Source: Boswellia sacra
Lineage: Eukaryota; Streptophyta; Magnoliopsida; Sapindales; Burseraceae
Assembly: GCA_013180625.2 (NCBI GenBank)
Contig: SNVD02016068.1
Span: forward strand, 1-64,000
Direction of reading: 5' to 3'
DNA: 64,000 nucleotides
Shown here piece by piece: positions 42,840 to 54,254 of this stretch. A program made the position numbers and the translations under genes. A model generated the notes under the pieces. The model searched no databases. It worked only from the letters and a program-made list of their open reading frames with translations, and had not been told where the DNA came from. Numbering within the stretch: the stretch's first letter is position 1; the number at the start of each line of letters is the position of its first letter.

Positions 42840-44976
42840 CTTAAGCTTGAAGATGCTCAATCTCTTGCTCCAGACGAGTAACCTCCTGGCGACTCATCTA
42901 ACCAAGCAAAAGAATCACATAGTTAGAAAAACTATTAAGATAGAAATCATGCATACATGAAGTATAGAGTAATACTTTACTTGCTACCGATGTGACATCT
43001 GTAAAACATATCCAGGAGAAGCGGCCTGTAAGTGAAAGACTCGCTATATAGAAGATTGTGGTACCTACATTGCATTGCATTTTATGATTAATAATTAATT
43101 GAAGAATGGTAGGAAACTTAAGAAATATATAGCCAGAAGACTTACCAGAGTGGTATCCTATGGAACAAAGGGAAAAAGCATGGTTGGATCGTCAGTGATC
43201 ACATGATTGCTGATCTATCCACTAGTCTCCCATGTGTAGATGACATTACAAGGATAAGCTTGGAGGTCGCCAATCACATGGTTGGCTGGAATAGCTAGCG
43301 CAACTGAAGGAGTTGGAGGTGGATGTGGCTATCAAGTGACGGTAGAAAAGGAAGCAAATGTGCCATTACCAAAAGAGGAAGCTCTCGATCTCTTCCTACG
43401 ATGAGCGAAAGAGCTACTAGTATGGCTAGACATAGTAAGAGGAAGAGGAGTCTCATCAGCTGATCGACCGAGTCTAGTGTGTAACAGGGTAGCTCAAACC
43501 CAGTCGATGTAAGAAGTCATCATCAATGGGAACTCAATTGTATTCAAATGAATCCCGAAAATGTAATCTGACACCTCTAGCTCCAAGGCCAAATCAACCA
43601 AATCTATCATTAGAACCAGTGGTGACGGAGGAATCAAACGACGTGATGGACTTTGAACCAATCTCAAACGCGATCACCCAAATACCACATCATATTGTTC
43701 ACGCAAGGTAGAAGAATGCGGTAGTAGTTGAATGGGGAGGCGACCCTCATAGCAGCTGACCAGTTCAAGCCCCTAAGTACTCGGAGCGAATTCATGAAGA
43801 ACAAAGAAACATGGTAAGAATGTGATATAAATGAAAAGCTGACTATAATGTTTTTGACCTTGTCCTAGGTCCTCGTGTGAATGTAATCACGAAAGAAGTC
43901 CAGCTCATGAGACCTCTTGAGATCTGCACAACGTGTAACCCACCTCCTTATCTGCGGGAAAGAAGGTCCTTACAAGCGGGAAGTGGGAAAAATAGAACTT
44001 CTAACTCATATACCCACATCTGTCATGAATGAGATAGAATTGGAAATGGAATTCATACAAGACAAAACACAAAGGTGTAGAAAAGGAAAGAAGTTACCTC
44101 AAGAAGCAGAGCAAAACCAGTAATCGCGAAAATGCCTCGATAAGCATGATCCAAATCGAAGTACAACTGGCCGAGAGTAGCATAGCCCCGATCGAAATCC
44201 CTCACTCGGTCGAGGTCCTGGAGGGTAGGTAGTAGAGTCAAGAAGGTGGTGTTTGACAAATTGGCAAAGAGCGTTGAACTGAGTACATACACGATGAAGC
44301 TATGTGCATACTGATCCAACTCGACTGGGGTCGAGTTGGATCTCCTCCTCCAATACTCATATGGGGGAGTGTATCAAATTGTGGCTTTATCCTTGACCTT
44401 TACCTTACACCCAAGAAGCTATCGGATCAAATCTTGTTGTTCCCTTGAGTTTGCAATACAAGCATTCATAGGAATGACTTCACCACCATATGAAAGGCTG
44501 GTCAAAGCGACAATATCAAGAGGCATGATAGTCATCTCATCAATCGGAAGATGGAATGTATGGATTGTGTCCATTCACCTCTTGCATAAAGCAACTAAAT
44601 CTCGATGATCAGTGTACCAAGAAGCATAAGGAAGACAAGTGATAAACTCATAGAAGCTGACAGCAGTGATCCTACTCCTAACAGCCTCACTTTCTATCTC
44701 TAAAAAGCAATTGTGGGCTCCATAAAATGACCCACACATTTTTTTCTCATGGTAGTCCTAAGGCAAAAAATTGAAGTCTCTACATGAATACATGCCTAGA
44801 AAATTTCTAAAAAATGAAAAACCGAAGAATGAAGAAGAATGCATACCTGGCTGATGGTGTGGGAAGCTACATTGTAGACAATAGGCACCTCTTGGTCCTT
44901 TGAAAGGACCCTTCAATGTTGATTTTTAGACAAGATCACTCTTATTCAAGTAAAAATGGACTCGATGACTTGCCAT
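42840..44976 (-). pseudogene. Antisense plant mobile domain (PMD) gene of the Tat element
   Basis: Minus-strand gene between pol and the 3' LTR. Exon 1 starts MASHRVHFYLNKSDLV (ATG at 44976, then a stop) and GPRGAYCLQ, with a GTATGC donor near 44847. The main exon reads YGAHNCFLEIESEAVRS, FITCLPYASWYTDHRDLVALC, THTFHLPIDEMTIMPLDIVAL, DQYAHSFIVYVLSSTLFANLS, LPTLQDLDRVRDFDRGYATLGQLYFDL, ending GFALLLE with a GTAACT donor. A later exon reads WVYELEVLFFPLPACKDLL, RRWVTRCADLKRSHELDFF. These are the order and motifs of the PMD family, known both in plant genes and as antisense extra ORFs in Tat elements. Four or more stops (including in the HTFHLP line) make it dead. Function in the element is unknown. 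Confidence 0.75.
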
Positions 44977-45158
44977 TAGAAACAGGAAGTTGAGACGAGC
45001 ACGTAGAAGAAAATCGGAAGTGAATCGGATGAAGAATGAATAAGTTATGCATGAATGAAGCGACGAGATGACTAATAGGCTTTATATAAGCCCTTGACCA
45101 CCGGCTGACAGTCAAACCACCAGGCGGCTATCCCTCTAATAAGGGGCAGATTGACTAA

Positions 45159-45330
45159 ATAAGAAAAAAACAGAGAGAGAAGGAAAAAGAGAGAAAAGAG
45201 AGAGAAGGAAAAGAAAAAGAGAAAGAACGAACAAGAAGAGAAAAGAGAGAGAGAAAAGAAAAAAAGAGAAGAAAAAGAAGGGAGAAAAAAAAAAGAGAAA
45301 GAAAGAAAGAAAGAAAAAGAAAAGAAAGAC
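45159..45330 (+). repeat. Long purine-rich tract of GA and AAAG runs
   Basis: About 170 bases almost without pyrimidines (AAAAACAGAGAGAGAAGG, GAAAGAAAGAAAGAAAGAAA). It lies just upstream of the antisense PMD start, on whose strand it is pyrimidine-rich. A shorter similar tract is at 56020-56075 in element 2. Confidence 0.8.
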
Positions 45331-45963
45331 TCTGCATCGATCCTAAGACATTGAAGAAATTTACAAACAAAACCAGTGACAAGCACCAAGCCATGATAAT
45401 AGTTTTACAACTCACAAGGAAAGAAAAATAACATTAGTCAATAGAATTTTTGACTAGAATCACATGGAAGAATTCTACAGATACTAGAAAGCAGTTTGTT
45501 GAAGAACACACCGAATAAGGTAAAAATTTGAATTGATTTTACATCATCAAGAGATGTTTGAATTTTTCAGGAACTTGCAAAAACAATAAAAGAATCCCCA
45601 GTGAGTCAAAGAATCAACAACATGACAAGAATTTCCTTAGTGAAAAGCATGACGAATGCAAAATAAATCAAGAATAAAGAATATTAGAACAAGGCAAATC
45701 AAGAAATTCCCCCAACAAACCAGAAGGAATCAAGAATAGAATTAACAATACTCGAGTGGAAACCAATTGAACATAAGGACTGAAGAAGATCAAAGAAGCA
45801 TGAAGATACTCAAAAGAAAGGCATGAAACTCAGCGAATGCAGAGTCTGAAGAGATCGAAGAAGGTAAAAAGGATACTTAGCCAAAGGCATGAAGAATGAA
45901 GAGGTTTAAAGACCGCTAAGTAGTGCATGAAAGATGTTTTCCCAATGGACATGCATTAGAAGA

Positions 45964-46428
45964 AAACCCTAAGAGTAGGTGCACTTAAGATTATTTTAAG
46001 CCTTTAGAATAGGCATAAGCCCTAAGAAGAGGCACACTGAAGAGTGTCAGAAACCATAAGAAGCAGGTACACTTAAGAGTATTTTAAACCCTTAGAATAG
46101 GCACAAGCCTGAAGAAGACTTGTAACAAAGAGTGCTACAAACCCTAAGAAGTAGGTGCACTTAAGAGTTTTTGAAGCCCTTAGAATAGGCGCATTGAATA
46201 GTGTTGCCAAACCCTAGAAAATAGGTGCACTAAAGAGCATTAGAAATCCTAAAAAGTAGGTGCACTGAGGAGTGTTTTGTCATAGCATCATAAGGATGCT
46301 TTCATTCACCCTTGAATTGCCATATCAGCCTTTAGATAGTTACATCAGCCCTTACACTGGCACTTCAGTCCTTAGACGGGTATATCAGCCCTTGAATGAG
46401 CACATCAACCCTCAAGTGGGCCCTTCAA
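45964..46428 (+). repeat. Two nested repeat arrays before the 3' LTR (88/35 bp, then 20 bp)
   Basis: AAACCYTAAGAAGTAGGTGCAC or variants start at 45964, 46051, 46139, 46209 and 46244 (spacings 87, 88, 70, 35). Then a clean 20-bp array of six units runs from 46309 to 46428, each YCCTTNRAYNGNYAYATCAG or close. Element 2 has only the first type (59605-59728). Confidence 0.75.
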
Positions 46429-46599
46429 GCTCGAATTGGACACTTTTTGTAGGATTAGAAAGAGAGAAAGAAGATGACGAGAAAAATCTTATAGAATAAA
46501 GATAAAGGCGAAGATGTCGAGATGGAAGAAGGAAAGGCGAGGCGAGAGTACTTTGTTGACCATTGTGTCTCATAAACCTCTCAAAAGTAGGGGGCAAGC

Positions 46600-48378
46600 T
46601 ATAAACACTGAATTTTTAGGGCTCAATGATAAAATGAAGATGAATGTTGAGTAATAAAATGATCAAAATGCCCTTGGAAGGCAAGGGAAGAAATGTGAGA
46701 AGGAATCGATATAAGTTCTTGAAAACTAACATGTGAATTCAAAAAATCATAGAAATTAATCCAGAAGGAATCTGCTAATGATCGTAAGCTGTTGTAAAGT
46801 TACGGATGTCTAATTTTTGCATGAATTGACAGATCGTAAATCGAAGTTAAACTTAAAAAGTTATTTGCAATCAAACAGACAAAGGTCAGAAGGGACTACA
46901 TTGCAAAGTGCGAAAATAAGAAGAACCAGAGAGGAAACAGTCGCCCAGTTATTAACCAATAGCCGTCGGATTGTTGGTCCCTTAATTTTGGAAATCATCG
47001 GTATAGACCTTCCTTTTTTTGTTTTTTTGCTTCCTTTTTTTTTGCTTCACCCCTTCTCTATATAAACAACCCTCTTTTCACTTTTCAAGGTACATTGATT
47101 ATTTAATATAATCATCTCTTCTCCCTCCTGAAGATACGCTAGAGAATTCGAGAAGTCTTTTCCAGTTTAAAGCTTTTCAGGCATTTTATATTGTTCTAAA
47201 CTTAGGGTATGTTATGAGAACAGATTTCTCTTCTCCCTCCTATTTTCTCTTTTATTTTTCTTGCTTGGAATGAAGCATGTCTAGCTTAGTTTATGCTTAG
47301 AATAAGCATGTATAGGTTTTATTTTGATGCTCAGGAGTATGTTTAGGTTTTATGAATTGTTTAACCCTTGTGTTTTTTCTTGTTTGCGAGATGGATAAGT
47401 GTGTCAAGGTAAGTCCGCTATCTCTTCTTTATCATAATCATGTTTAGGAATTTAATTTCCTTTATGAATGCTTAGAATCATGCTTAAGAGCACATGATTA
47501 GAATCATACTAGGAAATAGCATAGAATATATAAGAATTATCATGTTGTCCATTTGAATGCTTAGATTAGGCTAGAATCGCCTTGTTCAATTTTGATTGTT
47601 TGATTTAGGCTAGAATATGCCATGATAATCATGTTTAGGCTAGAAATGCCATGAATTAATATGAATTATGCTAGAATAGCAATTCCCATGACAGAATTAT
47701 CGAATCTAAGTCGAAGTGCCATGATATTAGAATATGGCCTTATATTATTATTGAACGTGTCATGAGAGAAGCTTAATAGATGTTTAATAGACTCACATAT
47801 GGTGGTGAGTAATTCATCATCTATTGGCTTTCAAATTGATTATTGAATGTATGAAATATTTTATTTGAAGTATTTAAAGTAGAATTATTTTATTTGTCAA
47901 AAAACAAGCGAAGTAATACTCTTCTCCTTCCCCCATGTTTGAAAGAAATGTAATATATTCTTCTCCCTCTTTCTATGTATGAATATACAATTGCTATGAT
48001 TGAATAATCACCTCACATGTCTAAATGAAGATAAAAATGGACTGTGTGTAATAAAATCAACAACTTAAGCGAACTGTATGTTAATATAAGATATTCTTAT
48101 TTGGTATACCTTACTGGAGACCGGATTTTGATCCGAGCGAGTTGAGTGACTCGTACTTAACTTCTCGAATCCATCTCTAAAGGGATGATGATAGTTTAGT
48201 TCCTTAAGTGAAGGATCGGATTGTTCTCATTCATTCCTAATTGAAGAATTGGGTGGTGACTTCATTTCTCTAGACGTGTTTGTGATCCCTTAAGTCTCGA
48301 AAGAGGCTTTGACATAGTGTTGTGCTCGTAAAGTGTTGTGTTCGTAAATGTTCTAGCAAGCTGAAAGCCCCGTTCACA
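46600..48378 (+). repeat. 3' LTR of Tat element 1 (1779 bp)
   Basis: It starts TATAAACACTG, so the terminal TG has become TA, and ends CCCCGTTCACA. A purine tract AAAAGTAGGGGGC directly before it is the polypurine tract. TATA box at 47058. Ends next to GTGTG, part of the target duplication. Confidence 0.85.
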
Positions 48379-49423
48379 GTGTGTCTTAACATGCATGGTA
48401 ACCTTTGCACTCTTTCTTCTCGGGGGACTGACCAGGGGGGTCTACTTATGCCTAGCTAGGAATAATCACCGACCCCGTCGGGAGATGAAATCCAAAACGA
48501 CACCGTCAAGGACTCAGACACTATCTTGTGATAGATCAACATGAGGTTCATCCTTCTGTAGACCTTCGTCGTCCTTGCCATCCTCATCTTGAACAAAACA
48601 AAAAATGATACCTCTAATTGCATTAGCAGTATTCAATAATGATTCTTTATAAGATAATCTATACATTTAAACGAGGGATCAAAAAGTGCAATATCATATC
48701 TGCATAGCTAAAGTGACCTCCCAATAATGTCATTGCATCTCAAAGCAGTGTAATCTCCTCTCACATTAAGATGTTCTCCTCTTGAACTAATTTGACATTC
48801 TCTCAGAGACCAACCAACTCGTGGATGCCAATGGTTTTGAATTCATCCTCCGTGCATGGTTCCTGTAACAAGTTTCAATGTCAGTATTCAAAACATAAAT
48901 TCGTTTACATTTACGTGGAAAAAATGGAGACATTTACCTGAGGTGAACAATAGAAACTCGTCAAAGTAGGCCCACCACTCGAAGAAAGCCCTACAATTGA
49001 AGAAGGCCCTCTGGCTGGAGAAGGTCAAACAGTTAGAGAAGGCTCACCTGTTAGAGATGACCTACCCGTGGACTATGATCAACCCGTAGGAGGGGATAGT
49101 AGAACAGTGTCATGAACATAGGGCAAAACTTTGATGAATAGTCTGGATACTGTGTCTATTGAGAGTATACTAGATTCCCTCTCTTATGGGCAAGAGGATA
49201 TCAATCCTTCTAAGTCAACCAGAGGTAGAACATGTGGTCATCCCTACTGGATCACCTCAACCCTTTCCTTTTTGTGTAAGGGAGCATCCTCAGTCAATGC
49301 CCATTGAATATGTCAACCCTTCCACTTCCTAACCACCTGCTCTGTTGTAGGTAACTAGTCGGTAACGACCTTAGCTTCTGTCGGCTCCAATATCACAAGT
49401 GGACGTGCCTGTGATGAATTCAG
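48379..49423 (-). other. Degenerate MULE Ulp1 gene spacer
   Basis: DNA of the MULE between the DUF1985 part and the Tat insertion. Minus-strand translations show acidic, low-complexity stretches but no recognisable domain. GGCCCACCACTYGAAGAAG and GAAGGCC words repeat at 48969-49070. Confidence 0.4.
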
Positions 49424-50600
49424 CTATGTTAAATCCTCGCTTTTAATAAGCAATAGTTTTAGCAAAATAAGGGGTTTAGGACTTATGACCCTCCTAATGT
49501 ATAAACAATCTCGTTCCAAGACCTCTTTGCTCAGGACCTTTGTGTTATGCCACTTTAACAACCAAGGAATCATACCAGCAAATGCCTCACTGAGAATGCC
49601 ATATGTTGACCTAACACATGGCACCGCCTTATACAACCAAGTCTAACAACAAAAAATCAGGATTTAGTACAAGGTTTTTATAACTAATAGGCAATAAAAT
49701 GTTTTAATATTAATGCAAACTTAAATTCAATTTACTTGAATGGCATAAGGGTAACCTCCTAACTTATACCTCTCTATGTCATGCTCCTCCTTTTCTACCG
49801 TCCTTGCCCTATACTTTTCTAGTCTCCCAGCTAAAGCTTTCTTCATGTCACAGATGGTCATTTTGTAAGACTCATTGCCCCATGGGTATTCATTCAATCT
49901 ATCCAATGTGTCCACAATGTTTAACCACTTCACAAAAATGAACCGATGCCTATCCTGTGCAAGGAAAAAAGGCTCAAGCATATAATACAAGGCCAGTTTC
50001 ACCACATCTTTGCTTGGGGTCGCAAAAAAATTTAATTTCTTCAACTTGTCATAAAATGGATTCAATTTCATTTGCTTCGGCCCAAAATAATCATCTCTCA
50101 ATCTACACTTCCATGATTATCAAGAGTCCTCAGCAACTTCAAAGCAAACTTCAAACCTATCACAATACCAAAATCATACGCTAAAAAGCGTATTGCCCTC
50201 CCTACATTGAAAAAAGGTATGGATCGTTAAACACAATTGGGATTATAACAATTTTTTTTAATACACAAGTATGCAAGTGACTTCTCAAGGATACAAAGAC
50301 ATAACTTGTACGAGAAACCACATCTCATCATCCAACCCATGAGTCTCTACCCCTCATAATAGCACATGGTGAACCAACTGTGATAGGAAGGTAAGACTGC
50401 GAATGTTTAACAAGTGCCTGAGACATGTACTCCTAAACATCTCTTTTTGTTGATCATCCAACTTATCTCAGACCTACTGTATACACTTTAAACTAGCCAA
50501 ATTTGTTATTACTATGTGGTAATGCTCATCATATGGAGTTTTAACGTTGAACGTAAGCTTGTGATCATTTGCGGTCTAGAAACCTACAATCGACAAAACA
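49424..50600 (-). pseudogene. DUF1985 part of the MULE Ulp1 gene (5' half)
   Basis: Reads upstream to downstream on the minus strand: FLAYDFGIVIGLKFA (about 50185-50140), LRDDYFGPKQMKLN, VVKLALYYMLEPFFLAQDRHRFIFVKWLNIV, LNEYPWGNESYKMTI, YKLGGYPYAIQ, then a clear intron (49735 down to 49643, GT..AG, 93 bases) and TWLYKAVPCVRSTYGILSEAFAGMIPWLLKW. This is the DUF1985 domain that precedes the Ulp1 peptidase in MULE-borne and related plant genes. 49727-50101 is open for 124 codons. Its downstream half lies at 27230-28375, beyond the Tat element. Confidence 0.8.
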
Positions 50601-50635
50601 ATCCAACAACATTTGTCGAGTGTCGAAAGTGTTGC

Positions 50636-52535
50636 TATAGACACTGAATTTTTGAGGTTCGATGATCAAATGAAGATGAATTTTGAATAATAGAATGACC
50701 AAAATGCCCTTGGAAGCCAAGAAAAGAAAGGTGAGAAGAAATCAGTGAAAGATCTCAAAAACTGACATGTGACTTCAAAAAAATCACAACTAATCCAGAA
50801 AAAATCTGCTGATGAGTCATATACCTTGCGAAGCTATGGATGTCTAGTTTTCATAGAATTTATAGATCACGAATAGAAGTTGAAATTGAAAAGTTATGTG
50901 CAATTGCACAGACGAAGATCATAATGGATTGCACTGCAAAATGTCCAAAAAGGAAGGTCGAAGAGGAACAGCCATCCGACGGTTTGCCAACAGTCCTCTA
51001 ATTTTGGAAATTTTCATTATGAACCTTCCTATTTTGATTTTTGATTCCTTTTTCAACTTCAACCTTCAACTATATAAACCCCCCTTGGCTTAGTTTTTAA
51101 GACACATCAAATTCATCTCTTCTCTCTTTTGAAGACACACTTGAGAATTCAAAGAGTCTTTTCTAGTTTAAAATTTTCGAGCATTTTGTATAGCTCTAAA
51201 CCCGAAAAGGGTACATCCTGAGTGCAGTTGTCTCTCTTCCCTCCTCTTTTCTTCTTTACTTTCTTGCTTTAGAATAAGCATGATTAAGTTTGTTTATGCT
51301 TAGAATTAGCATGTTTAGGATTTATTTTGATGCTTAGAAGCATGTTTAGGATTTTATAGAATTGTTTAATCCTTTATTTATTTTGCAAGGTGGAAATGCA
51401 TGCCGAGGTAAGTCCGCTTTCCTTTCATTATTTAGAATCATGTCAAGAGTTTATTTTTCTTTGCGAATGCTTAAAATCATGCTTAGAAGCACATTATTAG
51501 AGTCATGCTAGGAGGATTTACAATTGCGTTGAAGTGTGGTAAGAGACAGCATAGAATAGGTTAAAATTACCATATTTACCCTTAATTGCTTGAATTGGGC
51601 TAAAATAGCCATGTTTGATCATGATTGATATGATTAGGCTAGAAATGACATGATTTATCATAATCACTATGAATAGGCTAGAATTGCCATGCTTAGGTAG
51701 AATTACCATGATAGAATTATCAAATCTAGGTCGAAGTTCCATGATTCTAGATTCTGACTTTGTATTTTGATTAATTGATATAAATGAATATATGAATATA
51801 CTATGATTAGAAACATGATTAGGATGATGCCATGAAGTGATGGTCGACTCACATTGATGGTGAGGGATCATTACCTATAATGAATGAATATATAAGTATA
51901 TACTTGAAGAGGTTTAATAGACATTGAATAAACTCGCATATGGTGGTGAGGAATTCATAATCTATTGAGTCTCGAATTGATTATTTATATTTGATATTGA
52001 ATGTATGATTAATGTCAATAAATGAATGAATTTATGAAATGTTAGAAATAGAATTTATTATTGAAGAACAATTGATGTAACCATCTTCCCCTTCCCCTAT
52101 GTTTGACGAAAATGTAATCCATTCTCCTCCCTCTTTCTTTGAATGAATATGCAATTGGCATTGATAAATAATCATTTCACATGCTTAATAAAGATTAAAA
52201 ATTGAAATGTGTGTAAAATGAACAACTTAGGCTGATTGTGTAACAACATAAGCTATTTTTATTTCATATACCCTAGTGGAGGTCGTATTTTGATTCGGGT
52301 GAGGCGAATGACTTGTACCTAACTTCCTGAACCCATCTTTGAAAGGATGAGAGTAGTTTAGGTCCTGAAGCGAGAGATCAGATTGCTTCTATTCATTTTC
52401 AATTGAATAATTGGGTGGCAACTCCATTTCTTCAAAAGTGCCCGTGGCTCATTTGTATTCCCTTAAGTCTCGAAAGAGGCTTTGACACAGTTTCGTGATC
52501 GTAAATACTCTAGCAGGATGAAAGCCCCGTTCACA
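50636..52535 (+). repeat. 5' LTR of Tat element 2 (1900 bp)
   Basis: Starts TATAGACACTG and ends TTCACA just before the primer site; TATA box CTATATAAAC at 51070-51079. Compared with the LTRs of element 1 it is longer, carrying an extra ATGAATATATGAATATACTATG block around 51780-51860. Confidence 0.8.
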
Positions 52536-53630
52536 ATGGCGACTCCACTGGGGATAAAAGAAGTTGATTTCGATTGGGATACCAAATTTTAATACATCAT
52601 GTTCATATTTTAAGTCCTTGGTTCAATATACTTTGCATATAATGAGCACGAATCACCCAAACTAGTCGTGTGGCATTATCTAGGTCAAAGTGCCATGATT
52701 CTAGATTCTAGTTTTGTCTTTTGATTAATTGATATAAATGAATGTATGAATATACTATGACTAGAAACATGATTAGGATGATGCCATAAAGTGATGGTGG
52801 ACTCACATTGATGGTGGGGGATCATTACTTATAATGAATAAATGTATAAATATATGCTTGAAGAGGTTTAATAGACATTGAATAGACGGTGGTGAGGAAT
52901 TCATTATCTATTGAGTCTCGAATTGATTTTTATATTTGATATTTGAATGTATGATTTATGTGAATGAATGAATGAATATATGAAGTGTTGGAAATAGAAT
53001 TTATTGTTGAAGAATAATCAATGTAATCCTCTTCCCCTTCCCCCATGTTTGACAGAAATGTAATCTATTCTCCTCCCTCTTTCTTTGTATGAATATACAA
53101 TTACCATTGATTGAATAATCACCTCACATGCTTAATATAGATTAAAAATGAAAATGTGTGTAAAATGAACAACTTAGGCAAACGATGTAACAACATGGGC
53201 TATTTTTATTTCGTATACCTTAGTGGAGGTCGAATTTTGATCTGGGCAAGGCGAATGGCTTGTACCTAACTTCTCGAACCCATCTCTTAAGAAATAAGTG
53301 TAGTTTAGGTCTTGAAGCGAGGGATCAAATTGCCCCTATTCATTCCCAATTAAATAATTGGGTGACGACTTCATTTTTCCAAACTTGCCATGCTTCATTT
53401 GCATTGCTTTAAGTCTCAAAAAAGGCTTTGACACAGTTTTGTGGTCGTAAACACTCTGCTGAGCTGAAAGCTCTGTTCACAGTGGTGACTCCATTAGGGA
53501 TAAGAGAACTTCATTCCGATTGGGATATTGAATTCCAATACCTCATGTTGATACTTTGAGTCCTTGCGTCACTACACTTTGCACATAATGAGCACGAATT
53601 GCCCAAACTAGCCGTGTGGCATTGGCATGA
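51724..53630 (+). repeat. 954-bp tandem duplication spanning LTR end, primer site and leader start
   Basis: ATCTAGGTCGAAGTTCCATGATTCTAG at 51724 recurs at 52678 as ATCTAGGTCAAAGTGCC-ATGATTCTAG, and the following 950 bases correspond throughout, including both primer sites (52537-52554 and 53483-53500, the second TGGTGACTCCATTAGGGA). The join reads GTGTGGCATT then ATCTAGG at 52677. Confidence 0.85.
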
Positions 53631-54254
53631 GAAGTCTTTGACTTCATTCGATCCTTAGATGACTCATGTTAGTGTCACCACATTTGCACACGTATCATTA
53701 ACTTGGTGTAATAAGAGACCAGCCCAAAGGGGCATCTCTAGCTCAAAGGAGCCTAGACCATTAGACCCCTTGAGACTCAAGCCCATATAGATAAATCTAT
53801 AAATTTTCAATAGAATGAATATCTAAAAGCCAGGTTGAAATGCATGTTCATGGATGTAAATTCCACATAATTAGAATAATATTGACTCAACCTCATGGAA
53901 CCATGAATGAATGCCTTATGTCAAATCAACCATAAGAACAAAATGGGAGTAGTGCCATAAGTTAAGGTTATGATGATGTTTAGAGGCCATGTTATGATAA
54001 CCATGGAGAATCCAACATCAAATTGGATTAGGAGAGAGAATCTCGCATTCCCACATCTCATGATGATGACTTGGGAATGAGACCAAAGATCGTAGGAAAA
54101 GAGACTTGACCTCACGTATGTGGGAGGAATAAGGTTGGAAAGCTGAAAGTATGTCTATGCGCTTGTATAAGTATACATCATATCATGCATGCATGGCATT
54201 AACACCTTTGTTTTGCAGCTAACATACTTGGGTTGGACAAGGTGGTCGTTTGAC

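Larger units (their letters stand above)
28481..48378 (+). mobile_element. Tat-lineage Ty3/gypsy retrotransposon, 19.9 kb, with nested insertions
   Basis: Two LTRs (28481-30284 and 46600-48378), a primer site, gag, protease, RT, RNase H, a second archaeal-type RNase H, integrase, then about 6 kb with tandem repeats and an antisense PMD gene before the 3' LTR. The second RNase H and the antisense extra gene are marks of the Tat lineage (Ogre, Retand and relatives). It is inserted into the Ulp1 gene of the MULE: ATGTG before the 5' LTR and GTGTG after the 3' LTR agree at four of five bases. In a 120-base sample the LTRs differ at roughly one base in six, so the insertion is old. It contains a solo LTR (31075-32602) and a LINE piece (33422-34592). 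Confidence 0.85.
23090..50635. mobile_element. Degenerate Mutator-like element with transposase and antisense Ulp1 gene, split by a Tat retrotransposon
   Basis: The transposase remnant (plus, 24084-26790) is followed tail to tail by a minus-strand Ulp1-type gene (27230-28375 and 49424-50600) whose two halves are separated by the 19.9 kb Tat element 28481-48378. This arrangement corresponds to the known MULE group that carries a Ulp1 cysteine protease gene. The left end is inferred to lie near 23090, where GAAAATAGCCTAAATTAAGG and AAAATAACCCACTCATTAAA look like plant MULE terminal sequence. The other end would lie beyond the second Tat insertion at 50636, outside the window, so the terminal inverted repeat and 9-bp duplication cannot be confirmed. 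Confidence 0.65.

Noticed and set aside
45072..45415. Ser/Phe/Leu-rich minus-strand frames like membrane proteins
   Set aside because: Translation of the complement of a purine tract; low-complexity artifact.
46309..46428. 20-bp regular repeats that could suggest a CRISPR-like array
   Set aside because: There are no unique spacers; the units are contiguous, diverged tandem repeats in a plant retrotransposon.
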